A stretch of DNA of 16,636 nt, taken from a bacterium. GTDB lineage: Bacteria > UBA8248. Location: positions 1 to 16,636 of the forward strand of contig JAQBZT010000026.1 of NCBI GenBank assembly GCA_027622355.1, written 5' to 3'. Position 1 is the stretch's first letter. Every line of letters begins with the position of its first letter. The notes under the pieces are model-generated. The model had not been told where the DNA came from. It made no database searches and saw only the letters and a list, made by a program, of their open reading frames with translations. This document shows positions 1 to 8,265 of the stretch, in pieces. Position numbers and translations under genes: made by a program.

Positions 1-423
1 CGAATCGTCCGCGAATTTCCGGCGCAGGTGATCCTGATGGGCGGGCCCTCCGATCAGGAGGATGCGCAGATGGTCGCGCGGCGCACGACGGTCGCCATGC
101 TCGGAAAAAATCTTTTCGACCTGACGGGAAAGTTCCCCGATTTGCGCACCTTCATGGCGATGGCGAGCGAGTGTGCGCTTTTTGTGGGGAACGATTCGGG
201 CCCGGGCCATATCGCGGCGGCGCTGGGGGTTCCCTTCGTGTGCACGTTCAGCGGGACGAACCATCCCGCCGAGTGGGGGCCGCGGGGGGAGCGCGTCGTT
301 TTGATACGGAAGAAAATCGACTGCGAAGGATGCGGCCTCACGCTCTGCGATCACCACTCGTGCATGGCGGGGCTGGATGCCGACCCGGTTTACCAGGCGG
401 TGAAAAAATGCGTATTGGCATAG
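1..423 (+). CDS. Glycosyltransferase family 9 (heptosyltransferase-like), C-terminal part
   Basis: The reading frame is open from the first base, so the true start lies upstream and about 140 C-terminal residues are visible. GT9 enzymes such as WaaC/WaaF move heptose from ADP-heptose onto the LPS core at the cytoplasmic face of the inner membrane. The visible part contains the family's donor-site signature FVGNDSGPGHIAAALGVP (D65, S66, G67 and H70 of the fragment). It is followed by FSGTNHPAEWGP and a cysteine cluster (C108, C111, C116, C121), as found near the C-terminus of many heptosyltransferases. The stop lies 16 bases inside the next gene, which points to translational coupling. The sugar and acceptor cannot be told from this fragment, so no waa symbol is given. 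The ATG at 28 is internal and not a start. Confidence 0.85.
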   Translation, partial: RIVREFPAQVILMGGPSDQEDAQMVARRTTVAMLGKNLFDLTGKFPDLRTFMAMASECALFVGNDSGPGHIAAALGVPFVCTFSGTNHPAEWGPRGERVVLIRKKIDCEGCGLTLCDHHSCMAGLDADPVYQAVKKCVLA

Positions 424-1505
424 ATGCCCGGATGATCTCGATGAGCGGGATCGGGACCTACCTGCGGAACCTGACGGGGGGGCTGGCGCAGATCGGGGGG
501 CGCCACAAATTTGTGCTGCTCCTTCGGCACTCCGATCGCGGCGATCTGCCCGCGCTCAGTTCGAACTTCACCATCGAGGAGGTGGAGGCGGCGCCCTACT
601 CGCTGGCCGAGCAGTTTCAGGTCATGCGGGCCGTCTCCCGCCTGAAGCTCGACTTGATCCATCATCCCCATTATGCGGCCCCGCTCTTCGGGGGAACGCC
701 CATGGTGGCGACGATCCACGATCTGATTCACCAGATTTTCCCCGAACACTGTCCCTCCCGCCTGGCCTGGCGGATGTCGTGGCTGCTGGCGCGGCGGACG
801 GCGAGCCGGGCGCGGCTGATCCTCACCGTCTCCGAGCACTCCCGCAGGGATATCCTGACGCATCTGGGGGTGCCGCCGGAAAAAGTCCGGCTGACCTACA
901 ACTGCCTCCCGCTCGGCTGGGGAGAGGGGGAGCCGGCGCTGCCCCTTCCCGTTCTGGCGCTGGGCGAGAGGCCCTATTTCCTGCACGTGGGCAATCACAA
1001 AATACACAAAAATCTTTCTCTTTTACTCGAGGCATTCTCGCGGCTTGCGCCCCGGGAGAAGGGAATCCGCCTGGTCCTCACGGGCGAGCGCGGGGAGCTG
1101 GAGGCGGATTTGTCCCGGCTTCACCTGGAGGGGGACGAGGTGGTTTTTCTCGGCGATCTGCCGAACTCGGCGCTCGCCGATGTCTACCGCAAGGCGGTCG
1201 CCCTCGTGTTCCCCTCGCAGTACGAGGGCTTCGGCTACCCGCCGCTGGAGGCAATGGGCTGCGGCACCCCGCCCATCGTTTCGGATGCGGCCTCGCTTCC
1301 CGAGGTGGTCGGGGATGCCGGCCTTATCGTCCCGGTCGGAGAGGTGGCGCCCCTCGCGGAGGCCATGGAGCGGATATTGTCGGATGTGGAGCTGCGCCGG
1401 CGGCTCTCCGAGCGGGCGGCGGAGCGCGTCCGCGCGTTCTCGTGGCGAAACCTGGCCGAGAAAACGCTCAAGGCCTACGAAGATGCGGCGGATATCCCGG
1501 GATGA
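408..1505 (+). CDS. Glycosyltransferase family 4
   Basis: A 365-residue GT-B fold glycosyltransferase, a normal length for GT4, predicted to be cytoplasmic and to act on lipid-linked glycan or LPS core. The N-terminal domain begins MRIGIDARMISMSGIGTYLR, the usual GT4 opening with a glycine-rich acceptor-side loop. HDLIHQ and LTVSEHSRRDI follow in the first half. The C-terminal domain starts near HVGNHKIHKNL and carries the EX7E motif, E273 to E281, in EGFGYPPLEAMGCGTP. The ATG at 408 was chosen because the protein begins there in family-typical fashion; the same frame is open further upstream, but that part only overlaps the GT9 gene. It overlaps GT9 by 16 bases and the next gene by 4 (ATGA). 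Donor and acceptor are unknown; a mannosyl-, rhamnosyl- or glucosyltransferase are all possible. Confidence 0.88.
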   Translation: MRIGIDARMISMSGIGTYLRNLTGGLAQIGGRHKFVLLLRHSDRGDLPALSSNFTIEEVEAAPYSLAEQFQVMRAVSRLKLDLIHHPHYAAPLFGGTPMVATIHDLIHQIFPEHCPSRLAWRMSWLLARRTASRARLILTVSEHSRRDILTHLGVPPEKVRLTYNCLPLGWGEGEPALPLPVLALGERPYFLHVGNHKIHKNLSLLLEAFSRLAPREKGIRLVLTGERGELEADLSRLHLEGDEVVFLGDLPNSALADVYRKAVALVFPSQYEGFGYPPLEAMGCGTPPIVSDAASLPEVVGDAGLIVPVGEVAPLAEAMERILSDVELRRRLSERAAERVRAFSWRNLAEKTLKAYEDAADIPG

Positions 1506-2287
1506 GGGCCTCGGGCGATATGTCCTCGAGCCGTGTAAGGCGGGAGCGGGAATTTCACGAGGCGCAAAGCGCGCGCCGGGCCGGGGAGATCTCCGGCGAG
1601 GCGCTGCGCTTCGAGGATCGGACCTGGCTGGATCATGAAGATTGGGTCCGCGATACTTTCGATGTGCTGGGAGATGTGCGGGACAAGTGGGTGCTGGACT
1701 ATGGCGCGGGCGAGGGCTGGAGCTCGGTGATCCTCGCGCGGCGGGGGGCAAAGGTGGCGGCTTTCGACATTGCGCACGGAAACGCGCTGATGGCCTCCCG
1801 GCGCGCCGCGGCGAACGGGGTCGGGGACCGCGTCGCGCTCCAGGAGATGGCGGGCGAGCGGCTGGGTTACCGGAGCGGTGTTTTTCAAGCCGTCTACGGG
1901 AACGCCGTTCTCCATCATGTGGACCTCGAAGCGGCGGGGCGGGAACTCCTCCGGGTGCTGCGCCCCGGCGGGGTGGCGGTCTTCAGCGAACCCTGGGGGG
2001 GAAATCCCGTCCTCGAGTTCGTGCGCCGGCACGTACCCTACCGGGGGAAGGACCGGACGCCCGACGAGCGCCCCCTCCGGGTCGAGGATGTGGAGAAGCT
2101 TCGCGCCCTGTTTCCCACGCTCGAGATCAGGCCCTATCAGCTTCTCTCCATGATCCGGCGGCAGTTTCCGTGGCGGCCCTTGATTCGCGCCCTCGAGGCG
2201 GCGGATGGGCGGCTGCTCAAGCTTTTTCCTTCCCTCTGGCGGTATTGCCGCTATGTGGTCCTGGTGCTGCGGACGGAACGAACCTGA
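1502..2287 (+). CDS. Class I SAM-dependent methyltransferase
   Basis: A 261-residue protein with a Rossmann-type methyltransferase core (Methyltransf_11-like). SAM motif I is VLDYGAGEG (D66 to G72), the acidic residue ending strand 2 is D89 in AAFDIA, and the later core motifs are YGNAVLHHVD and LLRVLRPGGVAVFSEPW. The C-terminal third, from about residue 175, is basic and aromatic (RRHVPYRGKDRTPDERP, SLWRYCRYVVLVL) and could help bind acceptor or membrane. The start ATG at 1502 overlaps the preceding stop as ATGA; the in-frame ATG at 1520 is an alternative. It sits between two GT4 genes and touches the second by one base, so it probably modifies a sugar or lipid-linked glycan. Quinone or small-molecule methylation cannot be excluded, and the substrate is unknown. 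Confidence 0.82.
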   Translation: MRASGDMSSSRVRREREFHEAQSARRAGEISGEALRFEDRTWLDHEDWVRDTFDVLGDVRDKWVLDYGAGEGWSSVILARRGAKVAAFDIAHGNALMASRRAAANGVGDRVALQEMAGERLGYRSGVFQAVYGNAVLHHVDLEAAGRELLRVLRPGGVAVFSEPWGGNPVLEFVRRHVPYRGKDRTPDERPLRVEDVEKLRALFPTLEIRPYQLLSMIRRQFPWRPLIRALEAADGRLLKLFPSLWRYCRYVVLVLRTERT

Positions 2288-3474
2288 TGCGGGTGGCGAT
2301 CGTACATGACTGGCTCACGGGGATGCGGGGCGGGGAGAAATGCCTCGAGGTCTTTTGCGAGATCTACCCCGAGGCGGATATCTTCACGCTGCTCCATCTG
2401 AAGGGGTCGGTTTCGCCGCTGATCGAGCGCCACCGCATCATCACCAGCCCGATGCAGCATTTTCCCCGGGTGGAGCGGTACTACCGCCACATGCTGCCGC
2501 TGATGCCCTGGTTCATTCGGATGCTCGATCTCCGGGGCTATGACTTTGTCCTCTCGAGCAGCCACTGCGTGGCGAAGGGTGTCCGCCTCGATCCCGATGT
2601 TTTTCACCTCTGTTACTGCTACACCCCGATGCGCTACGCATGGAGCGCCTATGAGGATTACTTCGGCGGCGATCGGGTCGGGGCGCCGCTCCGATGGATT
2701 CTCCCGTGGGTGATGGAATACCTCCGGCGGTGGGACAACGAGTCGAACCGGGGGGTATATGAATTCGTGGGTATCAGCTACGCGGTGGCCGATCGCATCC
2801 GGCGCTTCTATCAGCGGGATGCCGACGTGCTCTACCCGCCGGTGGACACGGATCGCTTCCGCCCCCGCGGCGCGCCGGGCGATTACTATCTGATGGTGTC
2901 GGCGTTTGCCCCCTACAAAAGGGTGGACCTGGCGGTGGAGGCCTTCAACCGGCTCGGCCGGCCGCTCAAGATCGTCGGAACCGGCCAGGACTTCGAACGG
3001 GTGCGGCGGATGGGGAAATCCAACATCGAATTCCTCGGCTGGCAGGATGACGCCACCCTCGCCGAGCTTTACCCGGGCTGCCGGGCGTTCATCTTTCCGG
3101 GAGAGGAGGATTTCGGCATCACCCCGCTCGAGGCCCAGGCCTGCGGGCGGCCGGTCATCGCCTACGGTGCGGGGGGGGCGCTCGAGACGGTCCGCGCCCT
3201 CAACCAGGAGGATTTTTCCCCGCCGCCGGGCTTCGCCTCCTGGTCGCAGGGGGGTGAGGGGGCGCCGACGGGGGTATTCTTCGATCGGGCCGGCCCGGAC
3301 GCACTCGCCGATGCCGTCCGCTGCTTCGAGGCGAACGAGGAGAAGTTTCTCCCCGAGGCGGCCCGCCAGCAGGCGGAGAAGTTCGGAAAAGCGCGGTTCC
3401 GCGAGGCGGCCCGGCGCCGCTTCGCCGAGGGACGGGCGGCCCACAAGCGGCGGCTGGCCGCGATCCAGGAATAG
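2287..3474 (+). CDS. Glycosyltransferase family 4 (WbaZ-like)
   Basis: A 395-residue GT4 enzyme starting MRVAIVHDWLTGMRGGEKCL, an opening typical of the WbaZ-like branch that includes O-antigen and exopolysaccharide mannosyltransferases. Other landmarks are LSSSHCVAKG, YTPMRYAW, ISYAVADRIRRFY and LYPPVDTDRF. The C-terminal donor domain starts near VSAFAPYKRVDLAVEAF. The EX7E pair is E274 and E282 in EEDFGITPLEAQACGRPVIA, followed by YGAGGALETV. The start overlaps the methyltransferase stop by one base (TGATG), and the gene ends 4 bases before the sugar phosphotransferase, so the genes are tightly coupled. The final 60 residues are rich in Arg, Lys and Glu and probably helical. Mannose is the best-known donor in this branch, but the sequence alone does not settle the donor. 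Confidence 0.87.
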   Translation: MRVAIVHDWLTGMRGGEKCLEVFCEIYPEADIFTLLHLKGSVSPLIERHRIITSPMQHFPRVERYYRHMLPLMPWFIRMLDLRGYDFVLSSSHCVAKGVRLDPDVFHLCYCYTPMRYAWSAYEDYFGGDRVGAPLRWILPWVMEYLRRWDNESNRGVYEFVGISYAVADRIRRFYQRDADVLYPPVDTDRFRPRGAPGDYYLMVSAFAPYKRVDLAVEAFNRLGRPLKIVGTGQDFERVRRMGKSNIEFLGWQDDATLAELYPGCRAFIFPGEEDFGITPLEAQACGRPVIAYGAGGALETVRALNQEDFSPPPGFASWSQGGEGAPTGVFFDRAGPDALADAVRCFEANEEKFLPEAARQQAEKFGKARFREAARRRFAEGRAAHKRRLAAIQE

Positions 3475-3478
3475 GGCG

Positions 3479-4879
3479 ATGCTGAAAAAGTATGGCCAGA
3501 TCAATGTGATCGTCTTGTTCGCCGGCGATGCCCTGGCGCTCTCGGCGGCGTGGTTTCTCGCCTATTTGATTCGCTTTCATGTGGGGATCATCCCGCTCCG
3601 GCGGGGCTTCGTCCCGGCCTCGGAATACATGGTTCTCCTTCCCGTCGTGTGGGCGGCCTGGCTCCTGTCCGCCCGGATCACCCATCTCTACCTGCACCGC
3701 ACCGGCCTCAAAAGCACCGAGGAGATCGGACGGCTGACGCACACGATGGCCTGGGCGGTGATGATGCTCATCGCGCTGACGTTTTTCTTCCGCGAGCAGA
3801 GCTACAGCCGGGTGATGGCGGTATATTTCATGGTGCTGGGACCTTTCTTCCTCTTTCTCGTGCGGCGCTTGGCATGGTCCCTCATCCGCAAGCTCCGGCG
3901 GAGGGGGGTGGACATGCGCCGGATCCTCATCGTCGGGACCGGCGGGGCCGCCCGGAAGATGGCCGAACTCCTGCGGGCCCACCGCTATCTCGGGTTCGAG
4001 CTGGCGGGCTGCCTCGCGGAAAAAGAGGGGGGTGGCGCAGGGCAGCTGAGCCTGCCCGTTTTGGGCGCGCTGGGGGACGCCCCCCAGGTGGTCGAGCGCG
4101 AAAACATTGCCGAGGTGTATGTGGCCCTGCCCGCTTCCGAGCGGGCGTCCCTCGATGGTCTTTTGGACTCGCTCGCCGATTCGAGCGTTGATCTGCGCCT
4201 GGTTCCCGATGTGGTGGACTTCATGCGCCTGAACGCCGGCATCGAGGATTTCTCCGGGATTCCGATCATCGTCCTCTCCCAGTCCCCGCTCCTGGGGTGG
4301 AACCGGCTGGTCAAGCGGCTGATGGATGTGGTGATGGGGACGCTGGCGCTGGCTCTCCTGAGCCCGGTGATTTTGATCGTGGCCGCGCTGGTGAAGCTGA
4401 CGAGCCCCGGCCCCCTCTTTTATGTGCAGGAGCGGATGGGCCTGGACGGCGTTTCCTTTCAGATGTACAAGTTCCGTTCCATGAAGGTGGATGCCGAAAA
4501 GGAAACCGGCGCCGTTTGGGCCCGGCCGGACGATGACCGGCGGACCCCGGTGGGTGCCTTCCTCCGCCGGACGAGCCTGGACGAACTCCCGCAACTGTTG
4601 AACGTGATCCGCGGCGACATGAGCCTGGTCGGGCCCCGTCCCGAGCGGCAGGTGTTTGTCCAGAATTTTCGCAAGTCGGTTCCCGGCTACATGCTCCGGC
4701 ACAAGATGAAGAGCGGCATCACCGGCTGGGCCCAGGTGAACGGCTGGCGCGGGGACACCTCCATCGAAAAGCGCATCGAGTTCGACCTGTTCTACATCGA
4801 GAACTGGTCCCTGGGGTTCGATCTCAAGATTATGTGGATGACCCTCTGGAAAGGGTTTGTGAACGAGAACGCCTATTAA
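3479..4879 (+). CDS. Polyprenyl-phosphate sugar phosphotransferase (WcaJ/WbaP type)
   Basis: A 466-residue initiating enzyme that transfers a sugar-1-phosphate from a nucleotide sugar to undecaprenyl phosphate in the inner membrane, the first step of O-antigen, capsule or exopolysaccharide assembly. Four N-terminal hydrophobic segments lie at about residues 9-32, 50-70, 88-104 and 112-132. A Rossmann-like domain follows ([18 protein letters not shown] from about 148). Next comes a hydrophobic helix near 281-303 and the catalytic bacterial sugar transferase domain. The catalytic Asp-Glu pair is D368-E369 in [20 protein letters not shown], followed by GPRPER and [15 protein letters not shown]. 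The C-terminus NENAY is typical of this family. The ATG at 3479 follows the previous stop by 4 bases. The large size with five hydrophobic segments fits WcaJ/WbaP rather than small PglC-type enzymes. The sugar (glucose, galactose or other) is not determined. Confidence 0.9.
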   Translation: MLKKYGQINVIVLFAGDALALSAAWFLAYLIRFHVGIIPLRRGFVPASEYMVLLPVVWAAWLLSARITHLYLHRTGLKSTEEIGRLTHTMAWAVMMLIALTFFFREQSYSRVMAVYFMVLGPFFLFLVRRLAWSLIRKLRRRGVDMRRILIVGTGGAARKMAELLRAHRYLGFELAGCLAEKEGGGAGQLSLPVLGALGDAPQVVERENIAEVYVALPASERASLDGLLDSLADSSVDLRLVPDVVDFMRLNAGIEDFSGIPIIVLSQSPLLGWNRLVKRLMDVVMGTLALALLSPVILIVAALVKLTSPGPLFYVQERMGLDGVSFQMYKFRSMKVDAEKETGAVWARPDDDRRTPVGAFLRRTSLDELPQLLNVIRGDMSLVGPRPERQVFVQNFRKSVPGYMLRHKMKSGITGWAQVNGWRGDTSIEKRIEFDLFYIENWSLGFDLKIMWMTLWKGFVNENAY

Positions 4880-4880
4880 G

Positions 4881-4892
4881 GCTTCATGAAGC
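4881..4892. repeat. Perfect 12-bp palindrome after the phosphotransferase stop
   Basis: GCTTCATGAAGC is a perfect inverted repeat with 6-base arms, starting 2 bases after the phosphotransferase stop and lying in the 31-bp gap before kdsB. It has no loop to form an RNA hairpin and no following T-run, so it is not a terminator. It could be a small protein-binding site or simply chance. Confidence 0.3.
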
Positions 4893-4900
4893 AGAAGGGG

Positions 4901-4909
4901 GGAGGGAAG
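4901..4909 (+). promoter_or_regulatory. Ribosome binding site deciding the kdsB GTG start
   Basis: GGAGGGAAG lies directly upstream of the GTG at 4911; its GGAGG core is 5 bases from the start codon. The next in-frame GTG, at 4932, has only an AGGTGA sequence almost touching it, which is too close, so 4911 is preferred. Confidence 0.65.
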
Positions 4910-4910
4910 C

Positions 4911-5756
4911 GTGGCAGCCGGCCCAGGTGAAGTGATCGCGGTGATACCTGCCAGATGGGCGTCCACCCGCTTCCCCGGGAAGCCGCTCGCCGATATCGCG
5001 GGTCGCCCGATGATCGAGCATGTCTACCGGAAGGCGTCCCAGGCCCGGCTCATCTCGCGTGTCATCGTTGCCACCGACGATGAGCGGATCTTCGAGACGG
5101 TGCGCGCCTTCGGCGGCGAGGTCCAGATGACGCGGGCGGATCACCCCAGCGGGACCGACCGGGTGGCCGAGGTGGCCGCCGGGCCCTGCGGGGAGGGCGC
5201 AATCGCCATTGTGAACGTCCAGGGGGATGAGCCGCTCATCGAGCCCAAGAGCATTGACGGGGCGGTGGCCCCCTTCCTGGCCGAAAACCCGCCGGATATG
5301 TCCACGCTGGCCGTTCCGCTGGCGGGACCGGAAGCTTTTTTGGACCCGAACGTGGTAAAAGTGGTGGTGGCTGCGTCAGGTGATGCGCTGTATTTTTCGC
5401 GCGCGCCGATACCCTTTGCGCGCGATCGGCTCGGAAGCGAACAGGCCCGGGCCGAGGCGCTTGCCGATGGATGGGAGACGCTCTCTCCCCGGCCGCTGAA
5501 GCATCTCGGCCTCTACGCCTACCGGCGCGATTACCTGTTCCGTCTGGCGAAGCTTCCGCCCACCCGTCTCGAGCAGGCCGAAAAGCTCGAACAGTTGCGC
5601 GCCCTCGAAAACGGGGCGTCCATCAGAGTCATCGTGGTCGAGGAGGACTCCATCGGGGTGGATGTCCCCGAGGACCTTGTCCGGCTGCAGTCGAATCGGG
5701 CATTGTATGCCGCGTTGGAGGAGGAGGTACGGCGTTGGCCAAGTACATCTTCGTAA
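4911..5756 (+). CDS. kdsB: 3-deoxy-manno-octulosonate cytidylyltransferase (CMP-Kdo synthetase)
   Basis: KdsB activates Kdo with CTP to give CMP-Kdo and pyrophosphate, the committed step that supplies Kdo for lipid A/LPS core in the cytoplasm. The nucleotide-binding N-terminus is [19 protein letters not shown] (from about residue 11). Further family signatures are [68 protein letters not shown] and GVDVPEDL. The product is 281 residues, slightly longer than the usual roughly 250, through a short N-terminal lead, an insertion near [16 protein letters not shown] and a C-terminal tail. The tail (ending RRWPSTSS) is encoded where the gene runs 22 bases into pyrG. The start is GTG, chosen for its strong ribosome binding site. 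Its neighbours pyrG (CTP supply) and kdsA (Kdo synthesis) give direct pathway support. Confidence 0.96.
   Translation: MAAGPGEVIAVIPARWASTRFPGKPLADIAGRPMIEHVYRKASQARLISRVIVATDDERIFETVRAFGGEVQMTRADHPSGTDRVAEVAAGPCGEGAIAIVNVQGDEPLIEPKSIDGAVAPFLAENPPDMSTLAVPLAGPEAFLDPNVVKVVVAASGDALYFSRAPIPFARDRLGSEQARAEALADGWETLSPRPLKHLGLYAYRRDYLFRLAKLPPTRLEQAEKLEQLRALENGASIRVIVVEEDSIGVDVPEDLVRLQSNRALYAALEEEVRRWPSTSS
5717..5727 (+). promoter_or_regulatory. Ribosome binding site for pyrG, inside the kdsB coding sequence
   Basis: GGAGGAGGAGG lies 7 bases before the pyrG TTG start while also encoding a Glu-Glu-Glu run near the KdsB C-terminus. It supports TTG at 5735 as the pyrG start, since no ATG occurs in that frame until well inside the conserved N-terminal domain. 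Confidence 0.7.
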
Positions 5757-7348
5757 CGGGCGGTGTCCTCAGCTCTTTGGGGAAGGGCCTCTCCTCCGCC
5801 TCGATCGGCGCCCTCCTGGAGGCGCGCGGCCTCAAGGTCACCCTGCAAAAATTCGACCCCTATCTGAACGTGGACCCGGGCACGATGAGCCCCTTTCAGC
5901 ACGGCGAGGTGTTCGTCACCGACGATGGGTCGGAGACCGACCTTGATCTGGGCCACTACGAGCGCTTCACCCACGCCCGCATGGGCTCGAATAACAACTT
6001 CACCGCCGGCTGGGTATACAATTCGGTCATTACCAAGGAGCGCGCCGGAGAATATCTCGGGAGAACCGTCCAGGTCATCCCGCACATCACCGATGAGATC
6101 AAATCCTGCTTCCGGGCTGTGGACAAGGGCGAAGATGTGATCTTGTGCGAGATTGGCGGGACGGTGGGCGATATCGAGAGTCTTCCGTTCCTCGAAGCCA
6201 TCCGCCAGTTCCGCTACGATCTCGGCGCCGCGAACGTGCTGCAGATTCATGTCACCCTGGTCCCTTTCATCAAGGCATCCGAGGAGCTCAAGACGAAGCC
6301 CACCCAGCACTCGGTAATGAAGCTCCGCGAAATCGGCATCCAGCCTGACATCCTTCTCTGCCGCACGGAGATCCCCCTCGGCGATGAGCTGAAGCGGAAG
6401 ATATCCCTTTTCTGCAACGTGCCCCCCCGGGCGGTCATCACGGCGATTGACGTGCAATCGATCTACGAGGTCCCGCTGAAGTTCAACGAAGAGGGCCTGG
6501 ATCAGATCATCGTGGAGCATCTCGGCCTCAAGTGCGCGAAGAGCCCCGATCTGTCCGTCTGGCAGGAGATCGTCCGCAAGAGCAAAGAGGACGCCGTCCA
6601 GACGAACATCGCCATCGTCGGCAAGTACGTGGACCTGAAGGAATCCTACAAGAGTCTTTCCGAGGCGCTGGTCCACGGCGGGCTGGCGAACGACACGAAG
6701 GTGAACCTCTTGTACGTGGACAGCGAGGAGATCGAGGCCAAGGGCGCCGCACCCCTGCTGATTGACGCGCACGGGATTTTGATACCGGGCGGCTTCGGCG
6801 AGCGGGGGATCGAGGGCAAGATCGAGGCCATCTGCTATGCCCGCGAAAAGCTTGTGCCTTTTTTCGGGATTTGCCTGGGGATGCAGTGCGCCATCATCGA
6901 GTTCGCCCGCAGCGTCGGGGGGCTCGAGGGCGCGAACAGCGCCGAGTTTTGCAAAAATACCCCCCATCCGGTCATCAGCCTCATGGCGGATCAGGAGTAC
7001 ATCGAGAAGATGGGCGGGACGATGCGGCTCGGCTCCTATCCGGGGATCCTGCGTCCCGGCTCGCTGGCCTCGAAGGTCTACGGGGAGAGCGATCGTTTCG
7101 AGGAGCGCCACCGGCACCGCTACGAGGTGAACAACGACTACCGCGAGGTGCTGGAGAAAAGCGGCATGATGTTCAGCGGCCTGTCGCCCGACGAGCGGCT
7201 CGTGGAGATGATTGAACTTCCCGCGCATCCTTTCTTTTTGGGATGCCAGTTCCACCCGGAGTTCAAGAGCACACCCTATGCGCCGCATCCGATTTTTTCG
7301 ACCTTTATCGCCGCCGCGAAAAAGGCGCGGGGCGAGCTGTTCGCCTGA
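5735..7348 (+). CDS. pyrG: CTP synthase (glutamine-hydrolysing)
   Basis: PyrG makes CTP from UTP, ATP and glutamine-derived ammonia; here it sits between two Kdo genes, one of which (kdsB) consumes CTP. The 537-residue product is close to the usual 545. The N-terminal amidoligase/P-loop region reads [20 protein letters not shown], followed by [36 protein letters not shown] and [17 protein letters not shown] sequence. The C-terminal class I glutamine amidotransferase domain has nucleophile C380 in [17 protein letters not shown] and the His-Glu pair H507/E509 in CQFHPEFKS; the E. coli nucleophile is C379. The start is TTG at 5735, supported by the strong ribosome binding site and by [10 protein letters not shown] being the family N-terminus. 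The overlap of 22 bases with kdsB suggests translational coupling. Confidence 0.98.
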   Translation: MAKYIFVTGGVLSSLGKGLSSASIGALLEARGLKVTLQKFDPYLNVDPGTMSPFQHGEVFVTDDGSETDLDLGHYERFTHARMGSNNNFTAGWVYNSVITKERAGEYLGRTVQVIPHITDEIKSCFRAVDKGEDVILCEIGGTVGDIESLPFLEAIRQFRYDLGAANVLQIHVTLVPFIKASEELKTKPTQHSVMKLREIGIQPDILLCRTEIPLGDELKRKISLFCNVPPRAVITAIDVQSIYEVPLKFNEEGLDQIIVEHLGLKCAKSPDLSVWQEIVRKSKEDAVQTNIAIVGKYVDLKESYKSLSEALVHGGLANDTKVNLLYVDSEEIEAKGAAPLLIDAHGILIPGGFGERGIEGKIEAICYAREKLVPFFGICLGMQCAIIEFARSVGGLEGANSAEFCKNTPHPVISLMADQEYIEKMGGTMRLGSYPGILRPGSLASKVYGESDRFEERHRHRYEVNNDYREVLEKSGMMFSGLSPDERLVEMIELPAHPFFLGCQFHPEFKSTPYAPHPIFSTFIAAAKKARGELFA

Positions 7349-7428
7349 GCGGTTTGTCCCGTGCTGTCTGAGGGCAGCGAGGAGTGGGTGGCGGTTTTCC
7401 AGAGTGAATGGCCCCGGAGTGAGCGGCC

Positions 7429-8259
7429 GTGAGAGCGATGAGGACAATTCAGGTTGGTAATGCCCGCATCGGCGGGGGGGAGGGTTTCGCCCTGATCGCC
7501 GGCCCGTGCGTGATCGAGAGCGAGCAGTTGACGCTCGAGTGCGCGGCCGCGGTCAAGGCCGCCGCGGAAGCGGCCGGTATCCCTGCGGTATTCAAGGCGT
7601 CCTTCGACAAGGCCAACCGGAGTTCCGCACATTCCCCCCGCGGGCCGGGCATCGCCGAGGGCCTGAGGATTCTCGCCGCCGTCCGGGAGGCCACCGGGCT
7701 TCCGGTCCTCTCGGATGTGCACACGATCGATGAGGTCGAAATGGCCGCCGAGGTCCTGGACGTTCTCCAGATTCCCGCCTTTCTCTCCCGCCAGACGGAT
7801 CTGATACAGGCCGCGGGCCGGACCGGGAAGCCGGTGAACGTGAAGAAAGGACAGTTCCTCGCCCCCGAGGACATGGTGAACGTGGTGCGTAAGCTCCTCG
7901 ATGTCGGCTGCGAGCAGATCCTCCTCACCGAGCGGGGCACCTCGTTCGGCTACCGGACGCTGATCTCGGACATGCGGGGGCTTGTCGTGATGCGGGAGAG
8001 CGGCTTCCCCATTGTCTTCGACGCCACCCACAGCGTGCAGTCGCCCGGCGGCCTTGGCGAGCGCAGCGGCGGGGATCGGGCCATGGTGGCGCCGCTGGCG
8101 CGGGCCGCGGCGGCGGTCGGGGTGGATGCCTTTTTCATCGAATGCCACCCGCGGCCCGATGAGGCGCTCTCCGATGGCCCGAACATGATCGCCATGGACG
8201 ATCTTCTTCCTCTTCTCCGTACACTTCTCGCCATTGACGCCGCCCGCCGGGGGGGCTGA
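7429..8259 (+). CDS. kdsA: 3-deoxy-8-phosphooctulonate synthase (Kdo-8-P synthase), metal-dependent type
   Basis: KdsA condenses arabinose 5-phosphate and phosphoenolpyruvate to Kdo 8-phosphate, in the cytoplasm, for LPS core. The 276-residue product has all family signatures: AGPCVIES, FKASFDKANRSSAHSPRGPG, LSDVHTIDEVE, IPAFLSRQTDL, VNVKKGQFLAPEDM, TERGTSFGYR, FDATHSVQSPGGLGERSGG and FFIECHPRPDEALSDGPN. C27 occupies the position that is Cys in metal-dependent enzymes and Asn in E. coli KdsA. H201, E238 and D249 complete the metal site. GTG at 7429 is chosen because GGAG lies 9 bases upstream; the ATG at 7438 is an alternative giving 273 residues. The 80-bp gap to pyrG is the widest on this strand, so a weak internal promoter is possible, but none was recognised. 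Confidence 0.96.
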   Translation: MRAMRTIQVGNARIGGGEGFALIAGPCVIESEQLTLECAAAVKAAAEAAGIPAVFKASFDKANRSSAHSPRGPGIAEGLRILAAVREATGLPVLSDVHTIDEVEMAAEVLDVLQIPAFLSRQTDLIQAAGRTGKPVNVKKGQFLAPEDMVNVVRKLLDVGCEQILLTERGTSFGYRTLISDMRGLVVMRESGFPIVFDATHSVQSPGGLGERSGGDRAMVAPLARAAAAVGVDAFFIECHPRPDEALSDGPNMIAMDDLLPLLRTLLAIDAARRGG

Positions 8260-8265
8260 GAGAAG

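Noticed and set aside
171..407. Upstream extension of the first GT4 frame
   Set aside because: It only overlaps the GT9 gene in another frame and encodes Arg/Gly-rich non-family sequence; the GT4 protein begins properly at 408.
779..1501. Upstream extension of the methyltransferase frame
   Set aside because: It overlaps the GT4 gene and has no methyltransferase features; the ATGA junction at 1502 is a natural start.
3200..4966. A 588-codon minus-strand frame antisense to the sugar phosphotransferase
   Set aside because: The plus-strand gene has full family motifs; the antisense translation is low-complexity and His/Pro/Gly-rich.
7363..7378. A short hairpin (6-bp stem including one G-T pair, TGAG loop) in the pyrG-kdsA gap, considered as a terminator
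   Set aside because: The stem is short and no T-run follows; kdsA is functionally linked to the genes upstream.
5531..7447. A 638-codon minus-strand frame antisense to pyrG
   Set aside because: pyrG is certain on the plus strand and the antisense translation has no recognisable motif.
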